Translations under genes and position numbers: made by a program
In this document: positions 16,704-25,057 of the stretch, in pieces
How positions within the stretch are numbered: position 1 is the stretch's first letter
Layout of the letters: every line of letters starts with the position of its first letter
The notes under the pieces: generated by a model
Databases searched by the model: none
Seen by the model: the letters and a program-made list of their open reading frames with translations, nothing else
What the model was told of the DNA's origin: nothing
Source: Firmicutes bacterium UBA4845
Lineage (GTDB): Bacteria; Bacillota; Clostridia; Tissierellales; Sedimentibacteraceae
Assembly: GCA_002399975.1 (NCBI GenBank)
Contig: DHER01000005.1
Span: 1 to 51,218, forward strand
DNA length: 51,218 nt
Direction: 5' to 3'

Positions 16704-17676
16704 CTAATTTTTCTCCCCTGAAATGGCACAGAGTACGGTGTCCATCTTCATAATATTGGTATTCCGGCACTTCATTTCTGCATTTTTCAGATGCAAATCT
16801 GCACCGTTTTTCAAATGGGCATCCTTGTAAATGTTCATATAGTGAAGGAGGGTAGCCTTCAATAGTATACAATCTTTTTGCCACGCCCTTTTCTCTGTCC
16901 ATAGATGATCTTAAAAGTGCTCTGGTATATGGATGATTGGGATGAAAAATTATCTGGTTTTTAGTACCTTCCTCCATAATATGTCCGCCGTACATAATTA
17001 TAACCCGCGTACACATGTCCGATGTTACTCCTAAGTCATGAGTAATAAGAATAGTCGCCATTTGGTGTTCTGTTTGAAGTTTTTTTAGCAAATTCAAGAT
17101 TTGTACTTGAGTCGTTACGTCTAATGCTGTTACCGGCTCATCGGCAATCAACAGTGAAGGCTCACAGGAAAGAGCCATAGCAATCAGCACCCTTTGCCGC
17201 ATACCTCCACTAAATTCATGTGGATACTGCTTCATACGCTCTTCAGCGTTTCTGATGCCCACTTTCTTAAGCATTTCAATAGCTTTTTCACGGGAATATA
17301 ACTTTCCACCGCCCTGGTGCCTTGATATGACTTCTTTCAAATGGTATTCAACCGTTCGTAGAGGATTCAGAGCAGTCATGGGATCTTGAAAAATCATAGA
17401 TATTTCTTTCCCTCTAAGCTTCCTTTTTTCTCTTTCTTTCAGGTTTAAAATATTAACTCCCTTATATAAAACCTTTCCTTTTTCAATCATTGCATTTTCC
17501 GGAAGTATTCCCATAATGCTTTTCATCGTAAGACTTTTCCCACTGCCAGATTCCCCTACGACTCCAAGAACCTCTCCCGGATAAATTTCGAAGTTAATAT
17601 CTTGTATGGCAGTTAAAACTTTCCCATTCAATCTAAATATGGTTTTTAAATTATTTACTTCCATTAATTTATCCAT
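16693..17676 (-). CDS. oppD: Oligopeptide/dipeptide ABC transporter ATP-binding protein (OppD-type)
   Basis: About 327 residues from the ATG at 17676 (MDKLMEVNNLKT), chosen because GGGAGAAAGC precedes it. A longer in-frame start at 17724 would add 16 untypical residues. Walker A is GESGSGKSL, the signature FSGGMRQR, Walker B LLIADEPVTALD, and the C-terminal cysteine motif GCPFEKRCRFASEKC. It overlaps the OppC-type gene by 8 nt, so translation is probably coupled. Confidence 0.9.
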   Translation of the reverse strand: MDKLMEVNNLKTIFRLNGKVLTAIQDINFEIYPGEVLGVVGESGSGKSLTMKSIMGILPENAMIEKGKVLYKGVNILNLKEREKRKLRGKEISMIFQDPMTALNPLRTVEYHLKEVISRHQGGGKLYSREKAIEMLKKVGIRNAEERMKQYPHEFSGGMRQRVLIAMALSCEPSLLIADEPVTALDVTTQVQILNLLKKLQTEHQMATILITHDLGVTSDMCTRVIIMYGGHIMEEGTKNQIIFHPNHPYTRALLRSSMDREKGVAKRLYTIEGYPPSLYEHLQGCPFEKRCRFASEKCRNEVPEYQYYEDGHRTLCHFRGEKLDER

Positions 17677-18526
17677 TGCTTTCTCCCGCCCTGCTTCCTG
17701 GTTCTGCAACAGCTCGAAATACATTACCCAAATTGTTGAAAGAACAAATAGTCAAAATAATAAGCACTCCCGGTATTACTGCCATATGAAAGGCATTATC
17801 AAGATTAGCCTGAGCATTCTGCAAAAGGCTTCCCCAGCTTGCCATAGGTGCCTGAACTCCTATTCCTAAAAAGCTCATGGCGCTTTCTGTCATAATTGCA
17901 TCGGCAACTGCCGTAGTCGCTGCGGTAATTATAGTTGGTAAAACTGATGGAACAATATGGCTCCGCATTATTTCCCAAGGGCTTGTTCCAATGAAATCTG
18001 CATACTGTATATAATCCCTTTGTTTCAAAGTAAGGGTTTCCGCCCTTACAAGTCTTGCAATTTCCATCCAGCTGAACATTCCGATTACCAAAACAATTGA
18101 AAAAATACCCTTTTTTATCAATAAACTCACAACAGTTACCATGATAATCCACGGCACAGCAGAAAAAATATCTGAAAGACGCATAATAAAACTATCAATG
18201 TTCCCTCCAAAATACCCCGCTGAGATACCTGCGGTTGTTCCAATTATAATGGAAGTTAACATTGCAAGAACTCCCACTGTCAGAGATACACGTCCACCGT
18301 AAATTATGCGGATTAAGTAGTCCCTGCCCAGTTCATCAGTACCAAACCAATGCTGTGCAGAGGGCTTTGCCAGCATATTGCTTATATTGATTGCATCAGG
18401 ATCACCATCATAAAAACCAATTAAAATACTGGTAAAAATGATCAAAATTAAAAATACCAATGAAAAAAAAGCCCCTTTATTGTGAAGAATTTCTTTTCTA
18501 AAATTTTTAAATTTTCCTTTCTTCAT
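17669..18526 (-). CDS. oppC: Peptide ABC transporter permease (OppC/DppC-type)
   Basis: 285 residues. The N-terminal OppC_N helix is followed by FGTDELGRDYLIRIIYGGRV and five further hydrophobic segments. The cytoplasmic EAA loop reads YADFIGTSPWEIMRSHIVPS. It forms the membrane channel with the OppB-type protein, whose gene ends 3 bp before this one starts. Confidence 0.9.
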   Translation of the reverse strand: MKKGKFKNFRKEILHNKGAFFSLVFLILIIFTSILIGFYDGDPDAINISNMLAKPSAQHWFGTDELGRDYLIRIIYGGRVSLTVGVLAMLTSIIIGTTAGISAGYFGGNIDSFIMRLSDIFSAVPWIIMVTVVSLLIKKGIFSIVLVIGMFSWMEIARLVRAETLTLKQRDYIQYADFIGTSPWEIMRSHIVPSVLPTIITAATTAVADAIMTESAMSFLGIGVQAPMASWGSLLQNAQANLDNAFHMAVIPGVLIILTICSFNNLGNVFRAVAEPGSRAGESNG

Positions 18527-18529
18527 TTG

Positions 18530-19483
18530 TCACTCCGTTATTCTAATTCTTGGATCAACAAGACAATAAAGTACATCAGCCAGCAAATTGCCCAAAATAA
18601 CTAATGTCCCGGACAAAACAAGAATATTCATTACAATAGGATAATCTAAAGTTCTGATTGCTTTCATATAATATGTACCCACACCGGGCCATGCAAAAAT
18701 AGTTTCGGTAATGATTGCACCGGTTACCAGCATAGGAAGGGCCATTCCCAGTTTGGTAACCATAGGCAGCATCACATTTTTACTGACATGGTTCAGCAGA
18801 ATTTTTGCCTTGCTGCTGCCAAAAGATTTTTGTATTAACACATAGTCCTCTTTAAATTCGCTGATTGTGGAGCTTCTGACATAGCGTACAAGCTCTGGCA
18901 GAAAGCCAATAGTCAGTACAACATAAGGCATTACAAAATGGTGCATAAAATCTATAAAAGATTTTTCCTTTCCGATAGTTTGCATCCCCATTAAAGGAAA
19001 CATCTTAAAACGGTATCCAAAAACATACATAGTCATTAGAGCAAGCCAAAAGGTAGGCACTGCGATACCCACAGAAGATACCGCATCTATTATTCGGTCA
19101 ATTCGCCGATTCTGATTACTGCCAGCAATCAGCCCTAATATAATAGATAGGAAAAATGCCGTAAAATAAGATGGCAAAACCAGTTTTATAGTGTTAGGAA
19201 TACGGGTCTTCAGATCTTGACGTATATTTGTACCGCTGGTCAAAGAGTATCCCCATTCGCCATGACATAAGTTGTTCAGCCATTTTCCATATTGAACATA
19301 AAAAGGATCATTCAACCCAGCCTGTTCTTTCTTTGCTTCTATTTCCTGTTTTGTCATTTTAGGGGATACCATTGCGTCCACTGCATCATAAGGTGCAATA
19401 TAAATAAGGAAAAAACAAATGAAGGTAATGACAAAAATTAATGGAATTGCAGTCAATATTCTCTTAATAATATATTTTAACAT
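18530..19483 (-). CDS. oppB: Peptide ABC transporter permease (OppB/DppB-type)
   Basis: 317 residues with six predicted helices. The first hydrophobic segment is RILTAIPLIFVITFICFFLI. The EAA loop (VRYVRSSTISEFKEDYVLIQ) precedes the final helices. AAAAGGAATATTTAAT lies upstream of the ATG. It is separated from the binding-protein gene by 78 bp that contain a hairpin. Confidence 0.9.
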   Translation of the reverse strand: MLKYIIKRILTAIPLIFVITFICFFLIYIAPYDAVDAMVSPKMTKQEIEAKKEQAGLNDPFYVQYGKWLNNLCHGEWGYSLTSGTNIRQDLKTRIPNTIKLVLPSYFTAFFLSIILGLIAGSNQNRRIDRIIDAVSSVGIAVPTFWLALMTMYVFGYRFKMFPLMGMQTIGKEKSFIDFMHHFVMPYVVLTIGFLPELVRYVRSSTISEFKEDYVLIQKSFGSSKAKILLNHVSKNVMLPMVTKLGMALPMLVTGAIITETIFAWPGVGTYYMKAIRTLDYPIVMNILVLSGTLVILGNLLADVLYCLVDPRIRITE

Positions 19484-19528
19484 ATTAAATATTCCTTTTA
19501 CGTATTACAAAAATACAAATAATACAAG

Positions 19529-19556
19529 AAAGAGAAGGATTACTACCCCTCTCTTT
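19529..19556 (-). terminator. Hairpin between oppA and oppB, possible attenuator
   Basis: On the minus strand AAAGAGAGG and CCTTCTCTTT form an imperfect stem with a 9-nt loop, followed by a moderately T-rich tail. A partial terminator here would give more binding protein than permease, a common arrangement in ABC importers. Confidence 0.5.
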
Positions 19557-19561
19557 TTATC

Positions 19562-21121
19562 TTATCTTGATAGTTTTGACATATCCTCAAAGGTATATAT
19601 AGGAACCAACCCCGCTTCTTCAATACCTTTGATTTCACTGTTTGTAACAAGTATTCTTAAATCTGTTCCAAATGGATAGAAAAGTGCTTCTTTGGAAACT
19701 TCCATTTGGAGTTCATCATATATTTCAACTCGTTTTTTCGGATCAAGCTCAGTCTTTCCTTGTTCAAACAGGCTGTCCACCTTTTCACTGGCATAGTTAA
19801 TCATCTGCCCTGTACCAAACATATCCCTAAATCCATCAGGATCAAAAGTCATGATATAACCGCCTAAATACATATCATAGTTTTTATTTTCATTATCATA
19901 GGCCGCTGCCATATATGCAGCCTGATCTACTCCATTTAATTCAACATCAACACCCACTGCCTTTAACTGAGCTTGAATTACAAGAGCCTGGGCATCTTGG
20001 GCAGAATCAGTTCCAATATAGCAAAGCGATAATTTTTTGCTTCCATCTGCAGTAAGTCCTTTCGATTTTTCAATGTCCTGCTCATATTTTTCTACATTTT
20101 CAGTATAATAGCTGTTATTATTAGGTAAGAAAGAATAGCCTGCTGAAGCATAATCCATAGAAGAATACGCCGCCTTAAGAATTTCTTCACGGTCAAGAGC
20201 GTAAAAAATACCTTTTCTATATTCAGGATCCTGCATATTGTCAGATACTCGATTTAGTCTTAGGTATGCTACACGACCTTCGCTATATGGTGTCACCGTA
20301 AACTTTTCCAACCCATTCATCTTGGAAGGAAGTCCAATCCATGCATCAATTTCTCCATTTTGCAAAGCAAGCTTTGCAGTATCATCACTTTCAATAATAC
20401 GCAGTATTACTTTATCTATTTTTGCTTCTCCATTCATATATGACGGATTTTTGGTGAAACTTATATATTCTCCAGCTTTGTATTCATCAAATATATATGG
20501 CCCTGTGCCTACTACTTTTTCATCATTTAAACTTACTGTCACATCGCCTTTTCCTTCAAATATATGCTTCGGTACAATGAGAGGCGTGCATAAATTTTCT
20601 TCAATGCTTGCACTCACTGCCGGAAGTTTAAATTCTACAGTTTCATCATCTATTTTTGTAACCTGCAGCGGCTGGTCGTTAATAGTGAGAACTTTACTAT
20701 TATCTTGCTTTATGTATTCCTCATATGTAAAAACAACATCATCTGCAGTAACCGGCTTGCCATCATTCCATACAATATCCGGTTTCAACCTACAGGTATA
20801 TGTCAAACCATCTTTCGAAGGTTCAAGGCTTTCTGCTATGTAATAATTAAGGCTTCCATCTGCATTCATGGAATATAACGGCGTTGCAACTAATTTTGCC
20901 ATCATCATTGAAACTCTGTCATCAGCAGTAAAGACATTTAACGTGTTTCCCGGATCATCTGCAACTGCATAAGTAAAAGTTTCATCTTCATTTTGAGCTC
21001 CATTACTCATTTCATCTGGGTTTTTACCATTTTCATCATTATTATTTGAATTTTGGCAACCACTAAAAACAGATAAAACTAATCCTATACATACCAATAA
21101 ACACAAAAGTTTTCTTTTCAA
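19562..21121 (-). CDS. oppA: Peptide ABC transporter substrate-binding lipoprotein (OppA/DppA-type)
   Basis: 519 residues of the SBP_bac_5 family. The signal peptide ends in the lipobox VFSGC, with the lipid-attachment cysteine near residue 22, followed by an Asn-rich linker. The family signature is in GTGPYIFDEYKAGEYISF. The long C-terminal lobe includes DMYLGGYIMTFDPDG. It captures peptides outside the cell for the OppBCDF machinery. GGAGGATGTTTT-type sequence precedes the ATG. It is the first gene of the operon, and its 400-bp upstream region contains a perfect 22-bp palindrome. Confidence 0.9.
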   Translation of the reverse strand: MKRKLLCLLVCIGLVLSVFSGCQNSNNNDENGKNPDEMSNGAQNEDETFTYAVADDPGNTLNVFTADDRVSMMMAKLVATPLYSMNADGSLNYYIAESLEPSKDGLTYTCRLKPDIVWNDGKPVTADDVVFTYEEYIKQDNSKVLTINDQPLQVTKIDDETVEFKLPAVSASIEENLCTPLIVPKHIFEGKGDVTVSLNDEKVVGTGPYIFDEYKAGEYISFTKNPSYMNGEAKIDKVILRIIESDDTAKLALQNGEIDAWIGLPSKMNGLEKFTVTPYSEGRVAYLRLNRVSDNMQDPEYRKGIFYALDREEILKAAYSSMDYASAGYSFLPNNNSYYTENVEKYEQDIEKSKGLTADGSKKLSLCYIGTDSAQDAQALVIQAQLKAVGVDVELNGVDQAAYMAAAYDNENKNYDMYLGGYIMTFDPDGFRDMFGTGQMINYASEKVDSLFEQGKTELDPKKRVEIYDELQMEVSKEALFYPFGTDLRILVTNSEIKGIEEAGLVPIYTFEDMSKLSR

Positions 21122-21420
21122 AACATCCTCCTATTAACTTCCATTAATTTTAAATTTATTTAATAAATTATATTGATATAAATATCTTTTGAATATCAGC
21201 AGAAGTTTAACACATAAAAAACTAGTGGTCAAATTTAAATTTGTAATAATATTACAGATAAAAATAAAAAAATTTCATATCCAATTCGGAGGTGTAATTT
21301 CGATTTTGATGCTTGATTATCAGATAAACTTAATAAACTTTTAGAAAGATATTCAAATATTATTACAATTAATTGCTGATATATATATAGAACGAAAAAT
21401 TAAATAATTTTATAGTTATG

Positions 21421-21472
21421 TATATTCCATTAATGGAATATAAAATATCCTGTGTAAATAGAATATTTTATA
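21421..21472. repeat. Perfect 22-bp palindrome with an adjoining AT inverted repeat
   Basis: 21421-21442 is a perfect palindrome with core TTCCATTAATGGAA. A second inverted repeat overlaps it: TATAAAATAT (21439-21448) with ATATTTTATA (21463-21472). It lies between dsdA and oppA. The palindrome could be a repressor site upstream of oppA, and the AT hairpin could help end dsdA transcription. The rest of 21122-21519 shows nothing clear. Confidence 0.6.
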
Positions 21473-21519
21473 CTCCCTTTGACAACGGCATGTTCATTCC
21501 ATAAATTAATTCTATTATT

Positions 21520-22863
21520 TTATTTATCCTTTACCAGATAAGTCTTTAAGTAAGTCTTTCTAATTTCTTCAGGAACTAGGTTTCCCCCTGTAGCCCATGC
21601 TATATGAATGCTGTTATCCATTTTCCCCTTTAAATTCATATCCTCAATATACTTTTGTCCTTCAGTATAATTCATAAGACCTACGGGGCCTTCAAAAGAC
21701 GAACAAGCACTTGGTTCTAAGAATATATTTTCACTATTAACTATATCCCTAAGATAATTGTATAGTTTGTAGTCCTTTATTGTAAATATTCCACTTAATA
21801 AATTCTTCATAACATTTCCTACAAATCCAGATGGCCTTCCTACAGCTAGTCCATCAGCTTCTGTAATACCTGTCAATCCAATATCTTGTACACTTATTTC
21901 ATGATTAAGACCGGACTCCATTCCAACAAGCATACAAGGTGATTCGGTAGGCTCAATGAAGAATACATGTACATTACCATTAAAAATAGTTTTAAGTCCA
22001 TAGGCAATCCCTCCAGGTGCACCTCCAACTCCACATGGAATATAAACAAAAAGAGGATGGTTCCTATCTATCAATATCATTTGTTCTCTCAGTTGTTTTG
22101 CAAGTCTTCTTGCAGCCACTGAATATCCTAAAAATAACGTCTTTGAATTTTCATCATCTACAAAGTAGCTTGTTGAGTCTTGATCAGATAATTTCCTGCC
22201 TTCCATAACGGCTTTTCCATAGTCTCCTGAGTATTCCTTTACTTCTACACCATGGCTTCTTAGTAAGTCTTTTTTCCATTGTTTTGCATCAGCTGACATA
22301 TGTACTGTTACATTATATCCTATCTTAGCGCTGATAATTCCAATACTAAGTCCTAAATTCCCAGTTGAGCCAACATGAATTGCATAATTTGAGAAGAACT
22401 TTCTATATTCTTCCTCAGCTAAATTTGCATATGATTCGTCTACATTAAGAAGATTATTTTTAATAATTAAATCTTCCGTGTGCTTTAATATCTCATAGAT
22501 TCCTCCTCTTGCCTTAACTGAACCAGCTATTGCAAGATGACTATCCTCCTTTAAAAACAATCTTCCTCTTATTTTTCCAGAACATCGTTCATTCAAAAGT
22601 TTCTTCATCTTTAAAATTTCTTTAAGCTGTGATTCAATTAGTCCATTATTTATTTTTGTTTCAGGAAATACCCCCATTATATATGGTGCAAATCTTAAAA
22701 GTCTTTCTTCGGCATCATCTATATCTTCTATTGATAAACCTTCAATATTAAAGTTAGAAGAATCATTCTTTGCCTTATTTATCCATAATACTTCTTCTCT
22801 ATTTCTTACTCTTTGTAAAACACTACTTTTTGCCATTATAGAATTAATATCTATCTTATTCAT
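21520..22863 (-). CDS. dsdA: D-serine ammonia-lyase
   Basis: 447 residues, the usual DsdA length, fold type II PLP enzyme. The PLP lysine is in AGSVKARGGIYE near residue 117. HVGSTGNLGLSIGI contacts the substrate, the phosphate-binding loop is CGVGGAPGGIAYGL, and EPTESPCMLVGM matches the family. It deaminates D-serine to pyruvate and ammonia. AGGAGATAAAA precedes the start at 22863. Two small ORFs and a SAM-I-like riboswitch with terminator lie upstream on the same transcript, unusual for dsdA, which is classically controlled by the regulator DsdC. Confidence 0.92.
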   Translation of the reverse strand: MNKIDINSIMAKSSVLQRVRNREEVLWINKAKNDSSNFNIEGLSIEDIDDAEERLLRFAPYIMGVFPETKINNGLIESQLKEILKMKKLLNERCSGKIRGRLFLKEDSHLAIAGSVKARGGIYEILKHTEDLIIKNNLLNVDESYANLAEEEYRKFFSNYAIHVGSTGNLGLSIGIISAKIGYNVTVHMSADAKQWKKDLLRSHGVEVKEYSGDYGKAVMEGRKLSDQDSTSYFVDDENSKTLFLGYSVAARRLAKQLREQMILIDRNHPLFVYIPCGVGGAPGGIAYGLKTIFNGNVHVFFIEPTESPCMLVGMESGLNHEISVQDIGLTGITEADGLAVGRPSGFVGNVMKNLLSGIFTIKDYKLYNYLRDIVNSENIFLEPSACSSFEGPVGLMNYTEGQKYIEDMNLKGKMDNSIHIAWATGGNLVPEEIRKTYLKTYLVKDK

Positions 22864-22865
22864 TT

Positions 22866-22946
22866 TTATCTCCTGATACTACGTATCCAAAACGCTAACA
22901 CAACAATCACCTCAATAAAATCTTCAGCTGCCATATTTTTTGCCAT
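22866..22946 (-). CDS. Small ORF, 26 residues, hydrophobic
   Basis: ATG at 22946 preceded by AAGAGGCTAT. It encodes MAKNMAAEDFIEVIVVLAFW plus a basic end (IRSIRR). It has one short hydrophobic stretch and stops 2 nt before the dsdA ATG. The layout suggests either a leader peptide or a tiny membrane protein coupled to dsdA. No family is recognised. Confidence 0.35.
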   Translation of the reverse strand: MAKNMAAEDFIEVIVVLAFWIRSIRR

Positions 22947-22977
22947 ATAGCCTCTTATAAAACCTGTCGTATTTCAT
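22924..22977 (-). CDS. Small ORF, 17 residues, basic and aromatic
   Basis: AGGAGACGATTAT precedes the ATG at 22977, a better ribosome binding site than many full genes here. The product MKYDRFYKRLYGKKYGS is rich in Tyr, Lys and Arg. It overlaps the next small ORF in another frame and follows the terminator of the leader. A leader peptide is possible; a random ORF cannot be excluded. Confidence 0.35.
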   Translation of the reverse strand: MKYDRFYKRLYGKKYGS

Positions 22978-23005
22978 ATAATCGTCTCCTATAAAGTATT
23001 TGTAT

Positions 23006-23037
23006 AAATAAAAAACTTCTCATCATAAGATAAGAAG
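23006..23037 (-). terminator. Riboswitch expression-platform terminator
   Basis: On the minus strand CTTCTTATC, a 4-nt loop and GATGAGAAG are followed by TTTTTTATTT. The first arm contains CTTATC, exactly complementary to GATAAG at the 3' side of the aptamer closing stem. Antiterminator and terminator can therefore exclude each other. Confidence 0.75.
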
Positions 23038-23063
23038 ACATGAAATCATTTTTTTCACTCCCT

Positions 23064-23146
23064 TATCGAATTTTAGCTGAACCACCTTACATACTGCAGG
23101 TTGGCATAGGGTCATAGAGCTAAATCTCTACCCTAATTCTTGATAT
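23064..23146 (-). promoter_or_regulatory. SAM-I (S-box) clan riboswitch-like aptamer, compact variant
   Basis: On the minus strand the closing stem pairs GAATT with AATTC and TATC with GATA around a two-A bulge. Inside are a hairpin (GGGTAGAG...CTCTATGACCC), then GCCAACCT, a short loop and AGGTGGTTC. The order CTATGA...CC...CAACC...GGTG matches the S-box core, but the pseudoknot hairpin and the P4 arm look reduced or absent. A compact SAM-I/IV-type variant or an eroded S-box is the best reading. It sits upstream of two small ORFs and dsdA, with a matching terminator. Confidence 0.55.
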
Positions 23147-23284
23147 TTTGGTGTTTATTAAATTATTAAATTTATTATATCATAATATTCCTCATTCCTT
23201 TGATATGTTATTTAATACTTTATCTAAATTTACTGCGTACTTGCAATAAATTTAGATTGTATTAAAATAATATCATAACGCAAG

Positions 23285-23734
23285 TTAAAATACAACTTCA
23301 TCACCGCAATCCATCTTTTTTAGCAGCTTATATAAGAGCTTGTAAAGGGTGCTGGCTTCCTCCATAGAAAGCGGCATACATTTTGCAATCTGAGCAGGGA
23401 TCAACACTGCTTCTTCCTTTAATTTTTCTCCAGTATCAGTAATGGTAATATTGACCGTGCGTTCATCCTCTGTGGAGCGTTCACGCCGAACAAGTCCTTT
23501 ACCCTCAAGCCGTTTCAAAAGTGGTGTCAACGTACCAGAATCAAGATACAAATGTTTGCCAAGATCTTTCACGCCGATGCTTTTATATTCCCACAGTACC
23601 ATCATAGCGATATACTGCGTGTAGGTCAGGTCTATTTTCTTCAGAAAAGGCTTATAGCGGTTTACAACTTCCTTGGCAGCAGCATAAAGCGGAAAGCAAA
23701 GTTGGTTCTTAAGCTTTAAAATTTCGGTATTCAT
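23285..23734 (-). CDS. MarR-family regulator, OhrR-type peroxide sensor
   Basis: 149 residues. The N-terminal LKNQLCFPLYAAAKEV carries the single reactive cysteine at the OhrR position (residue 13). The winged helix reads VKDLGKHLYLDSGTLTPLLK, then RRERSTEDERTVNITITD. Family members release DNA when this cysteine is oxidised by organic hydroperoxides. It lies 60 bp downstream of a glutathione peroxidase on the same strand, a fitting target. A TACAATTGTA site upstream of that gene resembles OhrR operators. Confidence 0.85.
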   Translation of the reverse strand: MNTEILKLKNQLCFPLYAAAKEVVNRYKPFLKKIDLTYTQYIAMMVLWEYKSIGVKDLGKHLYLDSGTLTPLLKRLEGKGLVRRERSTEDERTVNITITDTGEKLKEEAVLIPAQIAKCMPLSMEEASTLYKLLYKLLKKMDCGDEVVF

Positions 23735-23794
23735 GCCTGCCCCTACAAATCTGAGATGAACGTGTATTCTTTGTTTTATAACTGTACCGCATTG

Positions 23795-24274
23795 TTAACC
23801 CTCCACAAGCTCGGCAACGTCTTTTTCAATTGCCTTCGGGGTTTTGGTAGAAGCATAACGAGCAACTACCTCACCTTTTTTATTTATTAGAAACTTCGTA
23901 AAATTCCATTTGATATTAGACCCACCAAAACCCCTTTTTTGAGATTTAAGCCAAGAATAAAGTGGACTTTCGTTCTCCCCATTTACGTCAATTTTACTGA
24001 ACTGACGAAAGGTAATACCGTAGCGACCTGTACAAAAGCTTCCAATTTCCTCATCAGTTCCGGGGGCTTGATTCGCAAATTGATTACATGGAAAATCAAG
24101 AATCTCAAATCCCTTGTCTTTGTATTTATCGTACAAATCCTGCAATTCACTATACTGCGGTGTAAACCCGCAGCGGATTGCCGTGTTGACGATCAACAAC
24201 ACTTTACCTTTGTAATCGGAAAGGCTTACGTCGTTCCCCTTTGCGTCTTTTACAGTCAAATCATAGAGTGCCAT
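23795..24274 (-). CDS. Glutathione peroxidase-family (thiol) peroxidase, cysteine form
   Basis: 159 residues from the ATG at 24274 (MALYDLTVKDAKG), chosen for AAAGGAGGAATTAAAA upstream. The active site is NTAIRCGFTPQY, with cysteine in place of selenocysteine. FPCNQFANQAPGTDEEI and the tryptophan motif IKWNFTKFLI complete the catalytic set. Bacterial cysteine forms usually use thioredoxin rather than glutathione. A second cysteine (SFCTGRYG) may be the resolving residue. Probably controlled by the adjacent OhrR-type regulator. Confidence 0.9.
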   Translation of the reverse strand: MALYDLTVKDAKGNDVSLSDYKGKVLLIVNTAIRCGFTPQYSELQDLYDKYKDKGFEILDFPCNQFANQAPGTDEEIGSFCTGRYGITFRQFSKIDVNGENESPLYSWLKSQKRGFGGSNIKWNFTKFLINKKGEVVARYASTKTPKAIEKDVAELVEG

Positions 24275-24311
24275 TTTTAATTCCTCCTTTGCAAAATTTG
24301 ATTTTGCACAA

Positions 24312-24321
24312 TACAATTGTA
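24312..24321. promoter_or_regulatory. Candidate OhrR operator
   Basis: TACAATTGTA is a perfect 10-bp palindrome 38 bp upstream of the peroxidase start. It matches the half-site sequence known for OhrR boxes (TACAATT...AATTGTA). Confidence 0.4.
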
Positions 24322-24582
24322 CCAAATACGCGTACCGTCGTCAAGCTTTTTTATATATCTATCGCAGGTTGATATATATCACTTATGTAATTGTAAATAT
24401 AGTATCTTTCAGCACACATCCCTGCATTGTTAATTAAAATATTTAAATTATCAAGAAATAACTCACCAAACAAAAAAAATAGAATTCCTTATGTCTAATT
24501 TTACTACAAATACTTCACTTTGAAACGAGAAATTTTAAATTTTTCAAATAAAATTTCTAAAGAACCTTCTAAAGGAAGTCAT

Positions 24583-24942
24583 TTATTCACCACATTCATC
24601 ATGATGCTGATGCTCATGACAAACAGAACCCGTAGACTTAAGCGTTCCCTTAAGGTATTCATTTACAGCTTCTTTCGCATCACCAGATGCTCCTACGATA
24701 ACTTCAATGCCTTTCTCATTAAAGATATCTATAGCACCTTCTCCCATGCCTCCTGAAATGACCACATTAACTCCCATATCATTTAAAAAATTCGGCAGAA
24801 ATCCAGGTTTATGTCCCGGGTTAGGAATAGATTCACTTTTTGTAATCTGATCATTCTCAGTTTCAAAAATATTGAAATTGGTGCAATGTCCAAAATGTTC
24901 TGTTACCATTTCCTTTTCGCTTGCTACTGCAATTTTAATCAT
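24583..24942 (-). CDS. NifX/NifB-family (dinitrogenase iron-molybdenum cofactor biosynthesis-like) protein
   Basis: 119 residues. The family pattern is clear: MIKIAVASE, VTEHFGHCTNFNIFE, then VVISGGMGEGAIDIFNEKGI. The tail is rich in Cys and His (VCHEHQHHDECGE) and could bind metal. No nitrogenase genes are nearby. In anaerobes such stand-alone proteins often sit beside DUF134 regulators, as here, and may bind an iron-sulfur or molybdenum cluster. It is probably co-transcribed with the DUF134 gene 115 bp upstream. Confidence 0.85.
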   Translation of the reverse strand: MIKIAVASEKEMVTEHFGHCTNFNIFETENDQITKSESIPNPGHKPGFLPNFLNDMGVNVVISGGMGEGAIDIFNEKGIEVIVGASGDAKEAVNEYLKGTLKSTGSVCHEHQHHDECGE

Positions 24943-25057
24943 TTCTTTTCTCCATTTTGTTATTTTTAATTATTTTTAATATATTTGTCCAATATTATTG
25001 CTGCTTGTTCCACAAGCTCTGCATGAGGACGTTTTTATAATATTCGATAGCATATAA

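Noticed and set aside
23064..23160. T-box leader upstream of dsdA (AGGTGGTTC resembles the T-box sequence)
   Set aside because: Too short, no specifier stem, and the AGGGTGG-N-ACCGCG element is not matched. The S-box-like core and closing stem explain the sequence better.
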